Shown here: positions 60,890 through 64,000 of the stretch, in pieces | Layout of the letters: each line of letters starts with the position of its first letter | Numbering within the stretch: position 1 is the first letter of the stretch | Assembly: GCA_016235455.1 (NCBI GenBank) | Contig: JACRKZ010000032.1 | Location: forward strand, 1-64,000 | Direction: 5' to 3' | Length of the DNA stretch: 64,000 nucleotides | Source: Armatimonadota bacterium | GTDB taxonomy: Bacteria > Armatimonadota > UBA10988 | Position numbers and translations under genes: made by a program | Notes under the pieces: generated by a model | What the model was told of the DNA's origin: nothing | Seen by the model: only the letters and a program-made list of their open reading frames with translations | Databases searched by the model: none

Positions 60890-62185
60890 ATGAATCACCT
60901 TGTTTGGATGCTCGCGAGCGCCCTCGCCGTCACAGCGGGCGCCGAGGAAGCCCCTTCGCGCATCGTCGTGCGCGATGGCCAGTTCATCGACGAGGGAACG
61001 GGTCGACCGTTCACGCCGCTGGGCGCCAACTACTACCGCGTGGGCGCGGTGAGCAGTGGCAAGCAAGGGCATTCCGCGCTCTGTCCACCGTCCTACGATC
61101 GCGCTTACGTCGAGCGGATGATGACCGACCTGGAGGCAAGCGGCTTCAACACGCTCCGCGTCTTCCACTCCTTCCTGATGGGCGAGGACGGGATCCTCGC
61201 CTCGCCGGAGGCTCGCGAAGTGGCGCCGGGCTACGCGGCCAACCTGCTGCACCTCTTGCGGACGGCACGCAGTCACCACGTGCGCCTCATCTTCACCTGG
61301 GACATCTGGAACCCCACCTCTGAATGGTTGGCTGCGCAGCCCCTGCCCGACGAAGCGCGCTCCGGCATCCCGATGACCGGCACGCCTGGCATGCTGGTCA
61401 ATGCGTTTCGCTTCACGCTGCCCGGCGCGCGCACCCGCGCGGGCTGCATCGTGGCGCTCATCGAGGTCATCAAGAAGGCCGATCCCGGCCTGTTGCCGGT
61501 GGTGTTGTCCTGGGAGCTGGAGAACGAGGTCTATTACCGCGTGGACCAAGCACCGTTCGACAAGCGCGAAGGTCGCTTCACCTTTGCCGGCCGGAGCTAT
61601 GCGCTGGATTCCGACGCTGAGTTGCAGGCACTGATGGACGACAACCTGGTCGCCTGGGCCAATCTGTGCGCCGGCGCCATTCGCCTGGTCTCGGCCGGCG
61701 TCTTCTCCTTCGCAGCCGTGGGTCGCGGCGGCCCGGGCACCCTCTCGGCCGACCAGACCAAGGACACCCGCGCGCCGGCCCGACTCATGGCGCTGCTGCG
61801 CTCTGGCCTCGACTTCCTGGACCTCCACCTCTATGCGTGGCGCAACAAGGATCAGGGCTTCGAGCACTTCCTGGCCCGCAACCTGGCCTCGGTGGAGTGG
61901 GAGGAGCTGCGCGCGGCGGCTCGCAAGGCGGGCAAACCGATCTTCTGTGGCGAGACCGGCGTCTTCGCCAACTACCTGCGCCGCGCACCCAACTGGCAGG
62001 AGATCGATCACCCCCTCGGCCTGGCCAGCTTCCGCGATCACCTGCGAGCGATGAGCGGTAACGGGTTCGTCGGCGCCCTCTACTGGCACTACGGCAATCC
62101 CGACACCACTCCCGCCGACGAACACCCCGCGCTGGCCTTGTTCCCCGAGTACGGCAAGTGCCTTCGCGAGGCATGGCAGCGTTGA
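60890..62185 (+). CDS. Secreted GH5-like (endo-mannanase type) glycosidase
   Basis: 431 aa with a signal peptide (MNHLVWMLASALAVTAGAEE). Clan GH-A barrel: FTPLGANYYRVGAV, SGFNTLRVFHSF, LIFTWDIWNPTS; acid/base Glu in VVLSWELENEVYY; nucleophile in PIFCGETGVFANYL; WHYGNP near the end. Closest in pattern to GH5 mannanases and relatives. AAGGAG lies 11 nt before the ATG at 60890. It starts 17 nt after the truncated DUF5060 gene and is probably co-transcribed with it. Substrate not certain. Confidence 0.8.
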   Translation: MNHLVWMLASALAVTAGAEEAPSRIVVRDGQFIDEGTGRPFTPLGANYYRVGAVSSGKQGHSALCPPSYDRAYVERMMTDLEASGFNTLRVFHSFLMGEDGILASPEAREVAPGYAANLLHLLRTARSHHVRLIFTWDIWNPTSEWLAAQPLPDEARSGIPMTGTPGMLVNAFRFTLPGARTRAGCIVALIEVIKKADPGLLPVVLSWELENEVYYRVDQAPFDKREGRFTFAGRSYALDSDAELQALMDDNLVAWANLCAGAIRLVSAGVFSFAAVGRGGPGTLSADQTKDTRAPARLMALLRSGLDFLDLHLYAWRNKDQGFEHFLARNLASVEWEELRAAARKAGKPIFCGETGVFANYLRRAPNWQEIDHPLGLASFRDHLRAMSGNGFVGALYWHYGNPDTTPADEHPALALFPEYGKCLREAWQR

Positions 62186-62234
62186 TGGCGGCATCGCCTC
62201 GCGTGGCCTCGCGCCCACGCGGATCCGTGTCATA

Positions 62235-62974
<740 letters not shown>

Positions 62975-62978
<4 letters not shown>

Positions 62979-63964
62979 GCCAAACCGAGACCCACAGCGC
63001 CCACGAGCTGTTCCCCACCATCCATGCCGACCTGGCCGAGATCGAGGGCCGGCTGCGCCGCACGGTGCACTCGCGGCTACCGGTGGTGCCCGAGGTCTAC
63101 CTGCACACCGTCCATGCCGGTGGCAAGCGCGTCCGCCCGGCGCTGACGCTGCTCTGCGGCCGGCTGGTGGGTGACGCCGGCGAGGCGACGTTCGACGCCG
63201 CCGTGGCGGTGGAGCTGATCCACCTGGCCTCGCTCATCCACGACGACGTCATCGACGACAGCGGCCGGCGCCGCGCGCGACTGACCGCCAACCGCGTGTG
63301 GGGCAACAAGAACGCGGTGCTCGTGGCCGACTTCACCCACGCCGTGGCCTACCGCCTGTTGACCCAGCGCTGCGCCATCGAGACCGTCGAGCGGCTCAGC
63401 GGCACGGTCGTGCGCATGTGCGAGGGCGAGCTCTGCCAGATGTACAACGAAGGCAGCTTCGAGGTCACCGAGCCGCTCTACTTCGAGATGATCGCCGACA
63501 AGACGGCCTCGCTCATGGCGCTGGCCGGCGAGTTCGGCGCACTCACCGCGGGTGGCACCCGTGAACAGGCCGCCGCCTGCCACGCCTACGGCGAGAAGGT
63601 CGGACTGGCCTTCCAGGTCGTCGACGACCTGCTGGACCTGACGGGCGACGAGGAGCGCATCGGCAAGCCGGTGGGCAACGACGTGCGCTGTGGCCGGCTG
63701 ACTCTGCCGCTCATCCACGCGCTCAACCAGCCGGCTGAACTGGCCGACCCGGTTCGCAGGATCATCGTCGAGCAGCCCACCACGTCGGAGGCCATGCACG
63801 CCCTGCGCGACGCCTTGGCCGCCAGTGGCAGCCTGGCCTACACCGCCGCCACCGCGCAGCGCCTGGCCAACGAGGCCGCCGTGCAGCTCGCCGACTTCGC
63901 GCCGGGCGAGGCGCGCTCGGCACTCGAGGCCCTGGCCGCCTATGTCGTGGCCCGCACTCTGTAG
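62975..63964 (+). CDS. Trans-polyprenyl diphosphate synthase
   Basis: 329 aa, cytoplasmic. Elongates allylic diphosphates with IPP to the side chain of menaquinone or ubiquinone. Motifs: HAGGKRVRPALTLLCG, first Asp-rich motif in LIHDDVIDDSGRRRA, second in FQVVDDLLDLTGDE, and KPVGNDVRCGRLTLPLIHAL. Chain length cannot be read with certainty, but the pattern and pairing with ubiE suit a heptaprenyl/octaprenyl synthase. Overlaps ubiE by ATGA. A hairpin follows at the window edge. Confidence 0.94.
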
Positions 63965-63978
63965 CAGATCGGCGCCGA

Positions 63979-64000
63979 GCACCGCCGCCCGCGGCGGTGC
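63979..64000 (+). terminator. Hairpin at the window end
   Basis: GCACCGCCGC (63979-63988) and GCGGCGGTGC (63991-64000) pair perfectly, 15 nt after the prenyl synthase stop. Sequence beyond the right arm is not available. Confidence 0.6.

Overview
The window is a high-G+C (about two-thirds G+C by eye), gene-dense bacterial chromosome segment with 44 well supported protein genes, one of them frameshifted, plus two small tentative ones. No rRNA, tRNA, CRISPR array, transposase or phage block was seen. The host is probably a diderm (Gram-negative-type envelope): there is an LpxB-like glycosyltransferase, a membrane-anchored NrfH/NrfA nitrite reductase, a DsbD-type reductant exporter and a lipobox protein. 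UbiE/MenG beside a polyprenyl diphosphate synthase points to quinone-based respiration, with ammonifying nitrite reduction as an anaerobic option. The many secreted polysaccharide enzymes (GH16, GH29, GH30, GH116, GH4, DUF4091, DUF5060, a sulfatase, a heparinase II/III-like lyase) and the high G+C resemble uncultured environmental lineages such as Armatimonadota or Planctomycetota-type bacteria. The phylum cannot be fixed from sequence reading alone.

Layout. 0-12.7 kb (mostly + strand): MFS transporter, a frameshifted double DJ-1/PfpI gene (-), a beta-helix protein, a 902-aa unknown secreted protein, a Het-C/TPR fusion, a DUF5131 protein, a DUF1097 membrane protein and a secreted clan-A-like glycosidase. 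12.7-19.4 kb (-): an apparent operon of an unknown secreted protein, two paralogous TIM-barrel glycosidase-like proteins and a GH16 enzyme between them, preceded by a separate secreted protein. 19.7-24.4 kb: lipA, sulfatase (-), dsbD. 24.5-31.4 kb: GH116-GH29 operon (-) divergent from a multidomain GH30 protein. 31.5-34.3 kb: a Met/Gly-rich secreted protein divergent from an OmpR-type two-component pair, with a palindrome between them that closely matches the copper-responsive CusR/CopR box. 35.2-39.2 kb: LpxB-like gene translationally coupled to a FIST-GAF-degenerate-kinase protein. 39.3-45 kb: beta-propeller-like protein and GH4 (-), class V aminotransferase and hflX (+). 45-49.4 kb (-): DUF4091 protein, HAD phosphatase, small membrane protein. 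49.5-56 kb: FAD oxidoreductase, XRE-TPR regulator with lipoprotein, heparinase-like lyase. 56.1-64 kb (+): aroQ-M24 peptidase, nrfHA, truncated DUF5060 gene, GH5-like glycosidase, ubiE-polyprenyl synthase.

How the genes work together: most of the accessory content fits harvesting of complex, partly sulfated or fucosylated polysaccharides outside the cytoplasm, with GH4 and HAD enzymes for intracellular steps. Several + strand genes carry a TAnnnT -10 box exactly 6 nt before the start codon, which predicts leaderless mRNAs. Others have a -10 box 16-19 nt before the start and a very short 5' leader. The copper-type regulatory unit and the FIST sensor operon are the two most unusual regulatory features.
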